64,000 nucleotides of DNA. It comes from Alloprevotella sp. Lung230 (GTDB lineage: Bacteria > Bacteroidota > Bacteroidia > Bacteroidales > Bacteroidaceae). The notes beneath the pieces were generated by a model, which saw only the letters and a program-made list of their open reading frames with translations, was not told the origin of the DNA and made no database searches. Location: positions 248,001-312,000 of the forward strand of contig NZ_JACSUD010000001.1 of assembly GCF_014385435.1 (NCBI RefSeq), given 5' to 3'. The number at the start of each line of letters is the position of its first letter. Position 1 is the first letter of the stretch. This document shows, piece by piece, positions 1 through 8,529 of the stretch. The position numbers were made by a program, and so were the translations under genes.

Positions 1-644
1 AAGTGAGTAGCGTGGTTGGCGCCAGCTTTATAGGCCATGAGCACATCGTCCCAGCCGCCGTCGGTGTGGGCCACCGAGGGTTTGCAACCGTGCTCCACGC
101 AGCATTCATAGAACTCCTTCGCACCGGGCAGTTCGGGAGCAGCATCCCAACGCTTCACGCAGTCGGTGCTTTCGAGGATTTCTTTGTATTCCTTGGGGTC
201 GGGGTTGCGGATGATGTCGGGCATCTGTGCACCGGCCTTCTTCAAGTTGAAATAAGGCCCTTCCAAGTGCAAACCCATGATGGGGCTGCCGGGCTCTTTC
301 ATCAGGCGTTCGCACGTTTTGATGGCGGCGTCAATCATTTCGCGGGTGCTCGACGAGAGGGTGGGATAAATGGCGGTTGTGCCGTATTGCATGTGGGCGT
401 CTACGGCCGTGCGGAAAGCCTCTTCTGTACCTTCCATAAAGTCGCGGCCACCACCACCGTGGATGTGAAGTTCGATGCCACCGGGCACGATGTCACAGCC
501 TTTGGCATCGATGATTTCAGCGCCTACGATGGGGCGTTCGTTGTTGGCAACTTCGACGATTTTGCCGTCTTCGACAAGCACACTACCGCCTTCGAGCCAA
601 CCTTCGGGCGTGAGAATGCGACCATTGGTGAGTTGTTTAAGCAT
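1..644 (-). CDS. nagA: N-acetylglucosamine-6-phosphate deacetylase, N-terminal part (runs off window)
   Basis: Translating the minus strand from the ATG at 644 gives an uninterrupted 214-codon frame that leaves the window at base 1. It starts MLKQLTNGRILTPEG, carries the metal-binding HIHGGGG motif near residue 60 and the HLEGP motif near residue 125, both typical of NagA amidohydrolases, and ends in SVAHTDGG. NagA removes the acetyl group from GlcNAc-6-phosphate in the cytoplasm, feeding amino-sugar catabolism and cell-wall recycling. The C-terminal half, with the remaining metal ligands, lies outside the window. It is transcribed divergently from the porE-like gene. A long plus-strand frame over the same bases is a shadow. 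Confidence 0.9.
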   Translation of the reverse strand, partial: MLKQLTNGRILTPEGWLEGGSVLVEDGKIVEVANNERPIVGAEIIDAKGCDIVPGGIELHIHGGGGRDFMEGTEEAFRTAVDAHMQYGTTAIYPTLSSSTREMIDAAIKTCERLMKEPGSPIMGLHLEGPYFNLKKAGAQMPDIIRNPDPKEYKEILESTDCVKRWDAAPELPGAKEFYECCVEHGCKPSVAHTDGGWDDVLMAYKAGANHATH

Positions 645-781
645 GGATTATGATTGAGTTTTAGTGAAACAAAAAAACCGGCTCGAGCGCTCTTGTTCGG
701 TTGAGGAAAAGGCGCAGAGCTTTATCTTATAGAAAATTCTACACCATTGCACCACCCTGCTTCGGGTGCGCAATAGTGCAG

Positions 782-789
782 CAAATTTA
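782..789 (-). promoter_or_regulatory. Candidate -7 box for nagA
   Basis: Reading leftwards, the bases spell TAAATTTG, a match to the Bacteroidetes TAnnTTTG -7 element. It would give a leader of about 130 nt before nagA. No TTG is seen at the usual distance upstream, so the call is tentative. The rest of the divergent gap (645-1049) holds no gene I can support and no clear promoter for the rightward gene. Confidence 0.4.
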
Positions 790-1049
790 CTACTTATTTT
801 GCTAATTGCACCTTCCACAGACAATAATTTGCAAAAAAAAGAGTTGCTTATGAAGATAGATGTTCAAAATTAAGCAGACTTCTTTCCTTAGGCAATTCTA
901 CTTGGCTTCTCATCTTTGCCAATCTTTGCCGGCATCCGACGGCCGGCTATCCTTTGTAAAGCCTGCCCTTTTCCATCATCCCATCGACTGAACGACACGC
1001 AACAGCTCCATTTCCGACGACCTTTCGTCAGAAACTCCTCCCTTATCAT

Positions 1050-3125
1050 ATGAGACCACAATTACTCCCCCTTACCCTCCTCTTAACGCTTCTCCTCCTA
1101 CTGACCGCCTGCACCACCGCCGAACGAAGTGCACGCCGTGCCGAACGTGCCATGGCCATCGGCGAATATGCCGAAGCGGCCGCGCTCTATCAGAAAGCCT
1201 ATCGCCTCACCTCCATCAAAGAGAAGGAGCAACGCGGACGGCTGGCCTTCCTTATGGGCGAAGCCTACCGCCGCTACGGCTACTCCTCGCGTGCCCTCGG
1301 CGCCTACCGCACGGCGGAGCGCTACAAATATGTCGACACGCTCACCTATCTGCGCATCGGCCAGATGTCGCTCCTCAAAGGCGACTACAAAGGGGCGGAA
1401 AAGGCATTTCGGCAACACATCTTCCACCAACCCGACAACGCGGCAGCGGCCATCGGACTGCAAAGCGCGGAGCACGCGGTCGCCACACGCAATGCCGGTT
1501 CGCTCTACACCGTGCGCCTCGCCGGCAACTTCAACAGCAACCGTGCCGACTACTCTCCGGCCCTCCTCGGCACGGACAAGGAACAACAACTCTACTTCAC
1601 CTCCAATCGCAGCGCAGCGGCCGGCAACACGCTTTCGGGCATTACGGGACAGAAGCCCGGTGACCTCTTCGTGGTGCGCCAAGACGAGAAAGGTCGATGG
1701 AAAGCGCCCGAACTCATAGAATCCCTCAGTTCGGACAATGACGAAGGCACACCGGCCTTTTCGCCCGATGGGAAGACGATGTACCTCACCGTCTGCACCA
1801 CCCATCCCGAATATCCACGCATGGCCGAAATTTGGACTTCGGCACGTACCGACGCTTCGTGGGGCAAACCACAGGCGCTCAAACTCAGTGCCGACACCCT
1901 CTCCAACTACGCCCATCCCGCTCCCTCGCCCGATGGACGATGGCTCTACTTCGTCTCCGATATGCCCGGCGGCGAAGGAGGTCTCGACCTCTGGCGCGCT
2001 CGCATCGAAGGCAACAATGGCGTATCTGGCATCGAAAACTTAGGTCCGTCCATCAACACGCCCGGCAATGAGGAGTTCCCCACCTTCCGTCTCGACGGCA
2101 CGCTCTTCTTTTCTTCCGATGGTCGCGAAGGCTTGGGTGGACTCGACCTCTACAGCGCTGTGCTCGACAGTCTTTCGGGCGTTTGGAACGTGGAACATCT
2201 GCCTGCGCCGCTCAACTCCAACGGTGACGACTTCGGGATGACCTTCGACGGCACGCATCCGCGCGGTTTCTTCACCTCCACGCGCTCCACCGGTGGCCGA
2301 GGCTGGGACAAACTCTATGAATTCTCCCACCCCGAAGTGCTGCTCAGTGTCAAAGGTTGGGTCTACGAGCAAGACGGCTACGAACTCCCGGCCGCGCTCG
2401 TTCACATCATCGGCAGCGACGGCACCAACCTGAAAGTACCGGTCAAGAGCGATGGCTCATTTGAGCAACCCATCTCTCCCGGCGTCGACTACCTCTTCCT
2501 TGCCACTTGCCCCGGCTATCTCAACCTGCCTCAACACCTGCGCGTCGACACCCTCGCCGCCGAGCAGCGCGTGCTCCAATTCCCGCTGCCCTCGCTGAGT
2601 ATTCCGGTGCTCGTGCGCAATGTCTTCTACGAGTTCGACAAGGCCGACATCACACCGGCTTCCTCGGAAGCGCTCGACCGACTGACGCGACTGCTCAACG
2701 ACAACCCACACATCACCATCGAACTGGCCGCACACACCGACACCCGCGGCAGCGAAGCCTACAACCTCGCCCTCTCCCAGCGCCGTGCAGAGAGCGTGGT
2801 GCGCTACCTCACCGCCCACGGCATCGCTCCCGACCGCCTCACGCCCAAAGGCTATGGCGAAGCGCAGCCGAAAGTCGTCAACCGCAAACTCCTCGAGACG
2901 CACCCCTTCCTCCACGAAGGCGACACGCTCACCGACTCCCTCATTGCCCGCCTCCCCCTCGCGCAGCAGGACTCCTGCCACGCCCTCAACCGTCGCACGG
3001 AATTTCGCGTTCTCCGCACCACCTACGGCCTTTTTGACAAACAGGGCAATCTGCGTCCCGATGCACTGAAAACCGCTCCCTCTTCTAAGTCGACCAAGAA
3101 GGACGAGGAGGACGAAGAGGTTTGA
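1050..3125 (+). CDS. porE: PorE-like outer-membrane lipoprotein (TPR, beta-propeller, CRD, OmpA domains)
   Basis: The 691-residue product begins with a lipoprotein signal ending LLLTAC, so Cys21 should be lipidated. Then come TPR-like helices (about 25-130), PD40/WD40-like propeller blades (about 160-430, with repeated SPDG and LDLW motifs), a carboxypeptidase-regulatory-like domain (about 440-510) and an OmpA C-terminal peptidoglycan-binding domain (about 525-660, with FYEFDKADI and HTDTRGS). This order matches PorE (PG1058) of Porphyromonas gingivalis, a periplasmic outer-membrane lipoprotein that tethers the type IX secretion system to peptidoglycan. The acidic tail KKDEEDEEV is unusual. 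The presence of sprA at the right end of the window supports a T9SS-bearing organism. Other OmpA/PD40 proteins share parts of this architecture, so the exact orthology is inferred. Confidence 0.78.
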   Translation: MRPQLLPLTLLLTLLLLLTACTTAERSARRAERAMAIGEYAEAAALYQKAYRLTSIKEKEQRGRLAFLMGEAYRRYGYSSRALGAYRTAERYKYVDTLTYLRIGQMSLLKGDYKGAEKAFRQHIFHQPDNAAAAIGLQSAEHAVATRNAGSLYTVRLAGNFNSNRADYSPALLGTDKEQQLYFTSNRSAAAGNTLSGITGQKPGDLFVVRQDEKGRWKAPELIESLSSDNDEGTPAFSPDGKTMYLTVCTTHPEYPRMAEIWTSARTDASWGKPQALKLSADTLSNYAHPAPSPDGRWLYFVSDMPGGEGGLDLWRARIEGNNGVSGIENLGPSINTPGNEEFPTFRLDGTLFFSSDGREGLGGLDLYSAVLDSLSGVWNVEHLPAPLNSNGDDFGMTFDGTHPRGFFTSTRSTGGRGWDKLYEFSHPEVLLSVKGWVYEQDGYELPAALVHIIGSDGTNLKVPVKSDGSFEQPISPGVDYLFLATCPGYLNLPQHLRVDTLAAEQRVLQFPLPSLSIPVLVRNVFYEFDKADITPASSEALDRLTRLLNDNPHITIELAAHTDTRGSEAYNLALSQRRAESVVRYLTAHGIAPDRLTPKGYGEAQPKVVNRKLLETHPFLHEGDTLTDSLIARLPLAQQDSCHALNRRTEFRVLRTTYGLFDKQGNLRPDALKTAPSSKSTKKDEEDEEV

Positions 3126-3419
3126 GAATGACGCTCCATCGGTGGTCTTCCGCTATCCTTGACCACATCACCGCCTTTTACTGCCCGTGATGGCATTACC
3201 TTTCAGTCGAAAAAAGAGCAACGAGCGCGATGCTCCGCCTTTCTACAACCTCCACGAACGGTTTCATTACCCCAAAATCAGACAAAATCACGCTCTTCAA
3301 AGTGTGGAAATCACCCCTCTTGAAAACTTTCACAACACGATTAGTATACCCATTTTGATATGCCAGAATAGCAAAAGCCGTCAATTTTCTTCAAAAACGT
3401 GAGAAAAAGAGATTTTTTC
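3126..3419. other. Intergenic stretch without a supported gene
   Basis: Short frames occur on both strands here but show no family resemblance, no ribosome-binding context and overlap one another. The sequence becomes AT-rich toward the promoter of the next gene. I see no terminator hairpin directly after the porE-like gene. Confidence 0.5.
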
Positions 3420-3451
3420 TTGCGGGTTTCTTTTTTTTCTCTCTAACTTTG
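3420..3451 (+). promoter_or_regulatory. Promoter of the small outer-membrane protein gene
   Basis: TTG at 3420-3422 is followed after 21 bp by TAACTTTG at 3444-3451, a near-ideal Bacteroidetes promoter. Transcription should start near 3457, giving a leader of about 75 nt. Confidence 0.7.
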
Positions 3452-3534
3452 CATCGTCAAACGGAAGGAAACAACTCCTTCTGTCGACAACACAAGAACT
3501 CAAATTACAGTAACACTTTTAATAACACAAAACA

Positions 3535-4053
3535 ATGAAAAAGTTTTTACTCGCTCTCGCCATCGCAGCCGGCTCGTTTGCTGCTGCCGATGCACAAGTA
3601 TTCTTGGGTGGCCGTCTGGGTCTTTGGCACAACTCTAAGGCTGAAACTACCAATGTCTCATTTGCTCCTGAAGTGGGTTATGCCCTCAACAACAAGTGGA
3701 CCTTGGCTGCTGAACTCAACTACGATTTGCAAGAAAAGGCCTTGTATGGCAAAGACCTCAACACGTTCTCCTTCAATCCCTATGCTCGTTACACAGCAGC
3801 TTCTTGGGGTCCTGTGAACCTCATCTTCGATGGTACTGTGAACCTTGGCTGGGAAAAGGTAAAGGGTGCTGATGCTCAGTTTGCTTGGGGGGTAGGTGTT
3901 CGTCCCGGTCTCGCTGTAAACATCTCTCCTCGTGTAAGCTTTGTGACTAGCCTTGGTTTCGTAGGATTCCGTGACAGCGATCTCAGCGGTCAACAATTCG
4001 GTTACAATCTTTCTAGCAAAAACGTTAGCTTCGGCGTTTACTATAACTTCTAA
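3535..4053 (+). CDS. Small outer-membrane beta-barrel protein
   Basis: The 172-residue product has a clean signal peptide (MKKFLLALAIAAG..., predicted cleavage after AADA). The mature part has alternating polar and aromatic residues typical of an eight-stranded OmpW/OmpA-like barrel, and it ends in VYYNF, an aromatic C-terminus expected for Bam-dependent insertion. The gene has its own strong promoter and stands alone, consistent with an abundant surface protein. Codon usage looks more relaxed (more T-ending codons) than in its neighbours, as often seen in highly expressed genes. The precise function is unknown. Confidence 0.75.
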   Translation: MKKFLLALAIAAGSFAAADAQVFLGGRLGLWHNSKAETTNVSFAPEVGYALNNKWTLAAELNYDLQEKALYGKDLNTFSFNPYARYTAASWGPVNLIFDGTVNLGWEKVKGADAQFAWGVGVRPGLAVNISPRVSFVTSLGFVGFRDSDLSGQQFGYNLSSKNVSFGVYYNF

Positions 4054-4080
4054 TTCTTCCGATTAGATTTTTCATAAGGC

Positions 4081-4119
4081 AAGTCGGCCACCCTCTCTTC
4101 GTGAAAGGGTGGCCGACTT
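4081..4119. terminator. Hairpin between convergent omp and pyrH
   Basis: A 14-bp perfect stem (4081-4094 with 4106-4119, AAGTCGGCCACCCT) lies between the two convergent stop codons. The T-tract is poor on both strands, so it may act as a bidirectional terminator or as a 3'-end-stabilising hairpin. Confidence 0.6.
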
Positions 4120-4149
4120 CTTGGTTGGGCATCAATCGCATGGAGTGCC

Positions 4150-4857
4150 TTAGGCGTGCACGTAGGTACCGATGTCTTCGCCCGAAAGCACGCGTTTCAA
4201 GTTGCCCACGATGTCCATGTTGAAGACGTAGATGGGCAGATTGTTTTCCTTGCACATGGCGGTGGCGGTGATGTCCATCACGCGCAGGCCGCGTTGCAGC
4301 ACCTCATCATAGGAGATGTCGGAAAATTTCGTGGCGGTGGGTTCTTTTTCAGGGTCGGCAGTGTAGACGCCGTCCACCCGCGTGCCTTTGAGCATAACGT
4401 CGGCTTCGATTTCGATGCCGCGGAGCGACGAACCGGTGTCAGTGGTAAAATAGGGATTGCCGGTACCGGCACTCATGATGACCACTTCGCCGCGCTCCAA
4501 AGCTTCGATGGCTTTCCACTTGGAGTAGAACTCACCGATGGGTTCCATGCGGATGGCAGTGAGTACACGGCTCTTCACGCCCACCGCACCGAGTGCCGAA
4601 GAGAGGGCAAGACTGTTGATGACCGTGGCGCACATGCCCATCTGGTCGCCTTTGACGCGGTCGAAACCTTTGCCGGCGCCCGAAAGTCCGCGGAAGATGT
4701 TGCCACCGCCGATGACGATACCGATTTCGATGCCCATGGCTTGGGCTTCCTTGATTTGCGCGGCATATTCGCTCAGGCGCTTCGTGTCGATGCCGTGCCC
4801 TTGCTCGCCCATCAGGCTCTCACCGCTGAGTTTCAAAAGAATACGTTTGAATTTCAT
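4150..4857 (-). CDS. pyrH: UMP kinase
   Basis: The product is an amino-acid-kinase-fold UMP kinase, which phosphorylates UMP to UDP in pyrimidine nucleotide synthesis. The start at 4857 gives MKFKRILLKLSGESLMG, the standard PyrH N-terminus, and about 235 residues, the normal length. An in-frame upstream Met would add some 63 residues with no family counterpart and would start upstream of the likely promoter. Visible motifs are GGGNIFRG (residues 50-60), DQMGMCATVINSLAL and the GTGNPYFTTDT loop for UTP/UMP. The gene is monocistronic and convergent with omp. Confidence 0.95.
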   Translation of the reverse strand: MKFKRILLKLSGESLMGEQGHGIDTKRLSEYAAQIKEAQAMGIEIGIVIGGGNIFRGLSGAGKGFDRVKGDQMGMCATVINSLALSSALGAVGVKSRVLTAIRMEPIGEFYSKWKAIEALERGEVVIMSAGTGNPYFTTDTGSSLRGIEIEADVMLKGTRVDGVYTADPEKEPTATKFSDISYDEVLQRGLRVMDITATAMCKENNLPIYVFNMDIVGNLKRVLSGEDIGTYVHA

Positions 4858-4914
4858 AAGGATATGTAGTTGTATGGTTGATTGTCGTCGAAGGGTTGCT
4901 CCTGCAAGCCGATG

Positions 4915-4922
4915 CAAATGTA
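4915..4922 (-). promoter_or_regulatory. Candidate -7 box for pyrH
   Basis: Leftward TACATTTG matches TAnnTTTG and would give a leader of about 50 nt. It lies inside the apparent N-terminal extension of the pyrH frame, which supports the shorter start at 4857. Confidence 0.5.
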
Positions 4923-4993
4923 GCACTTTATCAGAAGAATATAAAACATTTGCGTGTTTTTCCGGACGCGCCGCTCTAAACTCCTCACATAGA

Positions 4994-5025
4994 TTTGGGA
5001 GAACAGGCAAAATACTGTATATTTG
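4994..5025 (+). promoter_or_regulatory. Strong promoter of an orphan transcript
   Basis: TTTG at 4994-4997, a 20-bp spacer and TATATTTG at 5018-5025 match the Bacteroidetes consensus fully. Transcription should start at about 5030. Confidence 0.72.
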
Positions 5026-5029
5026 CCGC

Positions 5030-5227
5030 TGAAGCCTCGCAAAAAGCAAAACATTATGGACATCGCCTTCAAGAACACGGATAGCAATCCTGTTGGATAC
5101 TACCGGAACGTATTGTGCTCACTGAGTAAAAATATACGATTGGCCTTGGCGGTGAAACTTACCTACTCTGTATTAAATAACTACAACAACGCCCTGTTCA
5201 GATTTATGACTGGGGCGTTGTTTTTCT
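5030..5227 (+). ncRNA. Candidate structured small RNA, about 197 nt (6S / Bacteroidales-1-like)
   Basis: This unit has a consensus promoter at one end and an intrinsic terminator at the other, and between them no convincing gene. The only reading frame, 57-68 codons, runs into the terminator stem. The length of about 197 nt and the promoter-to-terminator layout resemble the Bacteroidales-1 RNA motif, which has been proposed as the 6S RNA of this order. A helix CATCGCC (about 5057-5063) with GGCGGTG (about 5149-5155), plus CAATC with GATTG inside it, is compatible with a long interrupted hairpin. The identity as 6S is inference; the transcript itself is better supported. Confidence 0.5.
5185..5227 (+). 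terminator. Intrinsic terminator of the orphan RNA
   Basis: AACAACGCCC (5185-5194) pairs with GGGCGTTGTT (5213-5222), followed by T residues. The stop codon of the convergent MATE gene (5204-5206) lies in the loop, so the two transcription units overlap tail to tail. Confidence 0.8.
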
Positions 5228-6520
5228 GATTTTACGCAAAAGTTGAGGCAGGAAGAGAGCAGCAACAAGCCCACGAAGTCCTAAGAAGAGCAGGAAGGCA
5301 CACCAAAGGGCGTGGTTGCCCAACGAGGGAGAAAGAAAGTGATGAAGAAGAAAGAAGGCTGCCGAGGCGACAAAGACGGTGAGGAGCATGGCGCGGGTGG
5401 AGGTGGTGCCGATGAAGAGGCCGTCGAACAAGAAGGCTGAGAAACTCACCAAGGGAATCACGATGGCATAAGGGAGAAAAGGTTGCGCCGCCATGCGCAC
5501 GGCTTCGACATCGGTGAGGAGGGCGATGAGGGTCGTGCTACTGACGAGGAAGAAGAGGACAAAACCCACCGCAACCCCACCGCCCCAGGCGAAAAGTCGA
5601 CGCACAAGAGCGCGAAAGGCCGCGACATTCCCCTCACCCAGGAAGCGACCACCGAGGGCTTCGCCGGCGTAGGCAAAGCCATCCATAAAGTAGCTCACGA
5701 GGAGAAAGAGTTGCATCAAAAGGGCGTTGACCGCGAGGAGAGTTTCTCCTTGCCGAGTACCAAAAGCGGTGAAGGCAAACATCACCGAAACAAGGCAGAG
5801 CGTGCGCAGGAAGATGTCGCGATTGACGGCAAAAAGCTGCATCCACGCCGGCAACGAGCGCACCACAGCACGCATCGTAGTGTGACAGCGTCCACGCTGC
5901 AACACGCGCAGGGCAAGCGCAAAAGCCAATGCAGCTCCCGTCCACTGTGCCACGAGCGTCCCCATCGCTACACCGGCGATACCCCAATGCAGCCCCACAA
6001 CGAGAGTAAGACTGACAAGGATATTGACCACATTCTGCACAATGGCCACTACCATCGGGTAGCGCGCATTCTGCATGCCCAACAACCAGCCGTTAAGGGC
6101 GAAGAGGGTCAGCATGGGCGGTGCGCCCCAGATAAGGATATTGAAGTAGATACGAGCAGGAACAGCTGCCGTCGCTCCGGGAGCGAGGAGGCGGAAACCG
6201 AGCGTGGCAATGGGTTGCTGAAAGAGCAGAAGCAGCAGCCCAATGACCAACGCGAGCACCAGCGAGCGCCAAAGCAAGGCCGCCGTTTCGTCGTGGTGTC
6301 CTGCGCCATAGGCTTGTGCGGTGAGTCCGCCGGTGCCCATGCGTAGGAAGTTGAAGAGCCAGTAGGTGGTCGAAAAGAGGGTGCTGCCCACAGCGATAGC
6401 CGCAAGGTAAGCTGCCGCACCGAGGTGTCCCGTGATGGCGGTGTCCACCAAACCAAGGAGCGGCACGGTGATGTTGGACACTATCGAAGGAACAGCAATG
6501 CGAAGAATGGAACGAGACAT
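5204..6520 (-). CDS. MATE-family efflux transporter (DinF-like)
   Basis: The product is about 438 residues with about 12 hydrophobic segments, the standard size of MATE (multi antimicrobial extrusion) carriers, which export cationic or aromatic compounds by Na+ or H+ antiport at the inner membrane. The start at 6520 gives MSRSILRIAVPSIVSNI, a typical DinF-branch N-terminus, followed by the VDTAITGHLG motif. A further upstream Met (6553) would add a basic stretch before the first helix and is less likely. The gene is single, with no partner membrane-fusion protein nearby. Substrate unknown. Confidence 0.9.
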   Translation of the reverse strand: MSRSILRIAVPSIVSNITVPLLGLVDTAITGHLGAAAYLAAIAVGSTLFSTTYWLFNFLRMGTGGLTAQAYGAGHHDETAALLWRSLVLALVIGLLLLLFQQPIATLGFRLLAPGATAAVPARIYFNILIWGAPPMLTLFALNGWLLGMQNARYPMVVAIVQNVVNILVSLTLVVGLHWGIAGVAMGTLVAQWTGAALAFALALRVLQRGRCHTTMRAVVRSLPAWMQLFAVNRDIFLRTLCLVSVMFAFTAFGTRQGETLLAVNALLMQLFLLVSYFMDGFAYAGEALGGRFLGEGNVAAFRALVRRLFAWGGGVAVGFVLFFLVSSTTLIALLTDVEAVRMAAQPFLPYAIVIPLVSFSAFLFDGLFIGTTSTRAMLLTVFVASAAFFLLHHFLSPSLGNHALWCAFLLFLGLRGLVAALFLPQLLRKIRKTTPQS

Positions 6521-6662
6521 GAGTTTCTTTTTATAACGAACTATGATGGGCATGAAATAAATTTTACCCGCAAGCAGAGTTCAATCAACAATCAATCTGA
6601 TGAAGAAACAATGCTTCGTTACCGGTCAATCCCAGTAGTGGGGCATCGCATGAATATATTGA

Positions 6663-6933
6663 TTATTCTTTCCAAAGCACTGTCTCCTTCCAATCTGTAG
6701 GAAATCCCATAGCTGTCACATCCACAGAAGGATACTTTGTGAGAAGGCATTTCAGTTGTTGGCGAAATGTATTTTTCGGATGTATGGTATCCTCTAAATA
6801 CTGAAATATGCATAACTGCCAATAGAGTTTCGTAGGACGAACTTCGGTAGCAGTTATCCATTTTCCTGGCAATCTCTTAGGCAGTTGTGGCTTAATTGCA
6901 AAACTACGATTCCACACTCTATTGTGATGGCAA
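6663..6933 (-). pseudogene. C-terminal remnant of an Abi-family (Abi_2) protein
   Basis: Reading leftwards from the IS boundary, the frame gives HHNRVWNRSFAIKPQ, then KLYWQLCIFQYL and finally MGFPTDWKETVLWKE before a stop at 6663. This matches the C-terminal signature of Abi_2 (AbiD/AbiF-type abortive infection) proteins: HHxRLWNR, then LY-rich helices, then MGFPxxWxxxxLW. The 5' part is missing: homology begins at the terminal repeat of the IS element at 6934. The fragment is AT-rich relative to its surroundings. It is non-functional as it stands. An N-terminal Abi remnant lies at 41232. Confidence 0.6.
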
Positions 6934-8529
6934 CCTTAATTCCGCAGCATAAAATCTTTTAAGAAATCCAAGTGCCTGAGAAACAAAGTCCTCAAAAACA
7001 CTTGGATATGTCAGAAATTTCACCTATCTTGGTGCTGCAAACATAACAAGTAAGCAAAAATCTGACATGGCAAAGGTAGCAATTAAAAGCGAGAATATCA
7101 CTTCCTTCGGTGGAATTTATCACATTATGGACGTTTTCTCAAAGTTGGGCTTTGAAAAACTTACCGAATCCGTGTTGGGCAAACGTGGAAGTAGCGGCAA
7201 GGCATTCAGCCATGGAAGCATCCTGGGCTCTCTCTTCTTCAGCTACCTTTGTGGAGGGGATTGCCTTGGGGACATCAATGCGCTTACAAGACAGTTCAAG
7301 CAGAGACCTGATACGCTGTTACCCAGTGCCGACACTGTGGGGCGCGGACTGAAGGAGCTTACCGAGAAAAATATTGTCTATAAGAGCGAAACCTCCGGCA
7401 GGTCTTACAGTTTCAACACTGCAGAGAAGCTGAACACCTTACTTTTACGGATGATGGGGCTTATAAAGGCAGGCAGTCATGTTGACTTAGACTTTGATCA
7501 TCAGTTTATTCCAGCCCACAAGTTCGATGCAAAGTATTCTTACAAGCAGGATTCTGGCTATTTCCCTGGTTGGGCTTCCATTGGGGGAATCATAGTCGGA
7601 GGTGAGAATCGTGACGGAAACACCAATGTGAGATTCCATCAAGAAGACACGCTCCGTCGCATTATGGACCGTGTAACCTCAGAACTTGGTGTGGTAATAG
7701 AGCGTTTCCGTGCCGACTGCGGGTCGTTCTCAAAGGAAATCATCCAAACCGTAGAGTCGCGCTGCAACACGTTCTATATACGTGCAGCCAACTGCGACAG
7801 CCGATGTGAGGACTTCCGCCGGCTGAAAGAATGGAAGAGTGTTGAGGTTGGTTATGAGAGATGCGATGTCACCTCCATCAGCATGGACAACTTAATAGAA
7901 GGAAAGTCATACAGGCTTGTCGTACAACGTAGTCCTTTGAAAGACAAGGAGGGCAAGCAACGGACTGATGTATTCGGAGTGATATACACATACCGCTGTA
8001 TACTTACCAACAACTGGACATCTACCGAGAAAGACATCATTACATTTTATAATGAGCGTGGAGCAAGCGAAAAGAACTTTGATATACAGAACAATGACTT
8101 CGGATGGTCGCATCTGCCCTTTTCCTTTATGGCTGAGAACATGGTTTTCATGATGGTTACCGCCATGCTGAAGAACTTCTATCTCTATCTCGTCCGTCAT
8201 ATCAGCGATAAGGTCAAGCCATTGAAAAAGACAAGCAGGCTGAAAGCCTTTATCCTGCATTTTGTCAGCGTGCCAGCAAAATGGGTGCGCACTGGAAGGC
8301 GGAACGTTCTGAACCTATATACAAATAAAACCTACTACGCTGAAGTCTTCATTGAATAAACATCATTTCTTTGTGGCTTTTCATACTTCCCCATTGGTTT
8401 GGGTGGGGGATTTCATGATTATGCAAGAACCAAGAACCCCAGAAAATCCCCATATCAATGGATAAATCCCCAAAATGTCACTTCAATATATAAAAGTACC
8501 TCACAAGAAAAAATGCTGCGGAATTGAGG
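6934..8529 (+). mobile_element. IS1380-family insertion sequence, copy A (full length)
   Basis: The element is bounded by 17-bp imperfect inverted repeats (CCTTAATTCCGCAGCAT at the left end; the complement of CCTCAATTCCGCAGCAT at the right). It holds one transposase gene. Upstream of that gene lies an imperfect hairpin (about 6970-7010, with arms CCAAGTG and CACTTGG) that recurs in all copies. The 4-bp flanks are GCAA and TTAT, so no target-site duplication is visible. Confidence 0.88.
7067..8359 (+). CDS. IS1380-family DDE transposase
   Basis: The 430-residue product has the layout of IS1380-group DDE transposases. Acidic candidates are in LDFDHQFIPAHKFDAKYS (about residue 140), FRADCGSFSKE (about 220) and NERGASEKNFDIQNNDFG (about 330-345). 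Compared with copy D it lacks three residues (IRR after LLLRM), an in-frame 9-bp deletion. Otherwise the frame is intact, so this copy could be active. Its ATG follows the conserved leader hairpin by about 60 bp. Confidence 0.9.
   Translation: MAKVAIKSENITSFGGIYHIMDVFSKLGFEKLTESVLGKRGSSGKAFSHGSILGSLFFSYLCGGDCLGDINALTRQFKQRPDTLLPSADTVGRGLKELTEKNIVYKSETSGRSYSFNTAEKLNTLLLRMMGLIKAGSHVDLDFDHQFIPAHKFDAKYSYKQDSGYFPGWASIGGIIVGGENRDGNTNVRFHQEDTLRRIMDRVTSELGVVIERFRADCGSFSKEIIQTVESRCNTFYIRAANCDSRCEDFRRLKEWKSVEVGYERCDVTSISMDNLIEGKSYRLVVQRSPLKDKEGKQRTDVFGVIYTYRCILTNNWTSTEKDIITFYNERGASEKNFDIQNNDFGWSHLPFSFMAENMVFMMVTAMLKNFYLYLVRHISDKVKPLKKTSRLKAFILHFVSVPAKWVRTGRRNVLNLYTNKTYYAEVFIE

Noticed and set aside
3-653. 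A 216-codon plus-strand frame at the left edge
   Set aside because: Shadow of nagA on the minus strand.
3187-3402. Short frames on both strands in the omp upstream region
   Set aside because: They overlap, lack motifs and lead into promoter sequence.
5023-5229. A 68-codon frame inside the candidate 6S-like RNA
   Set aside because: It reads into the terminator stem and has no recognisable features.
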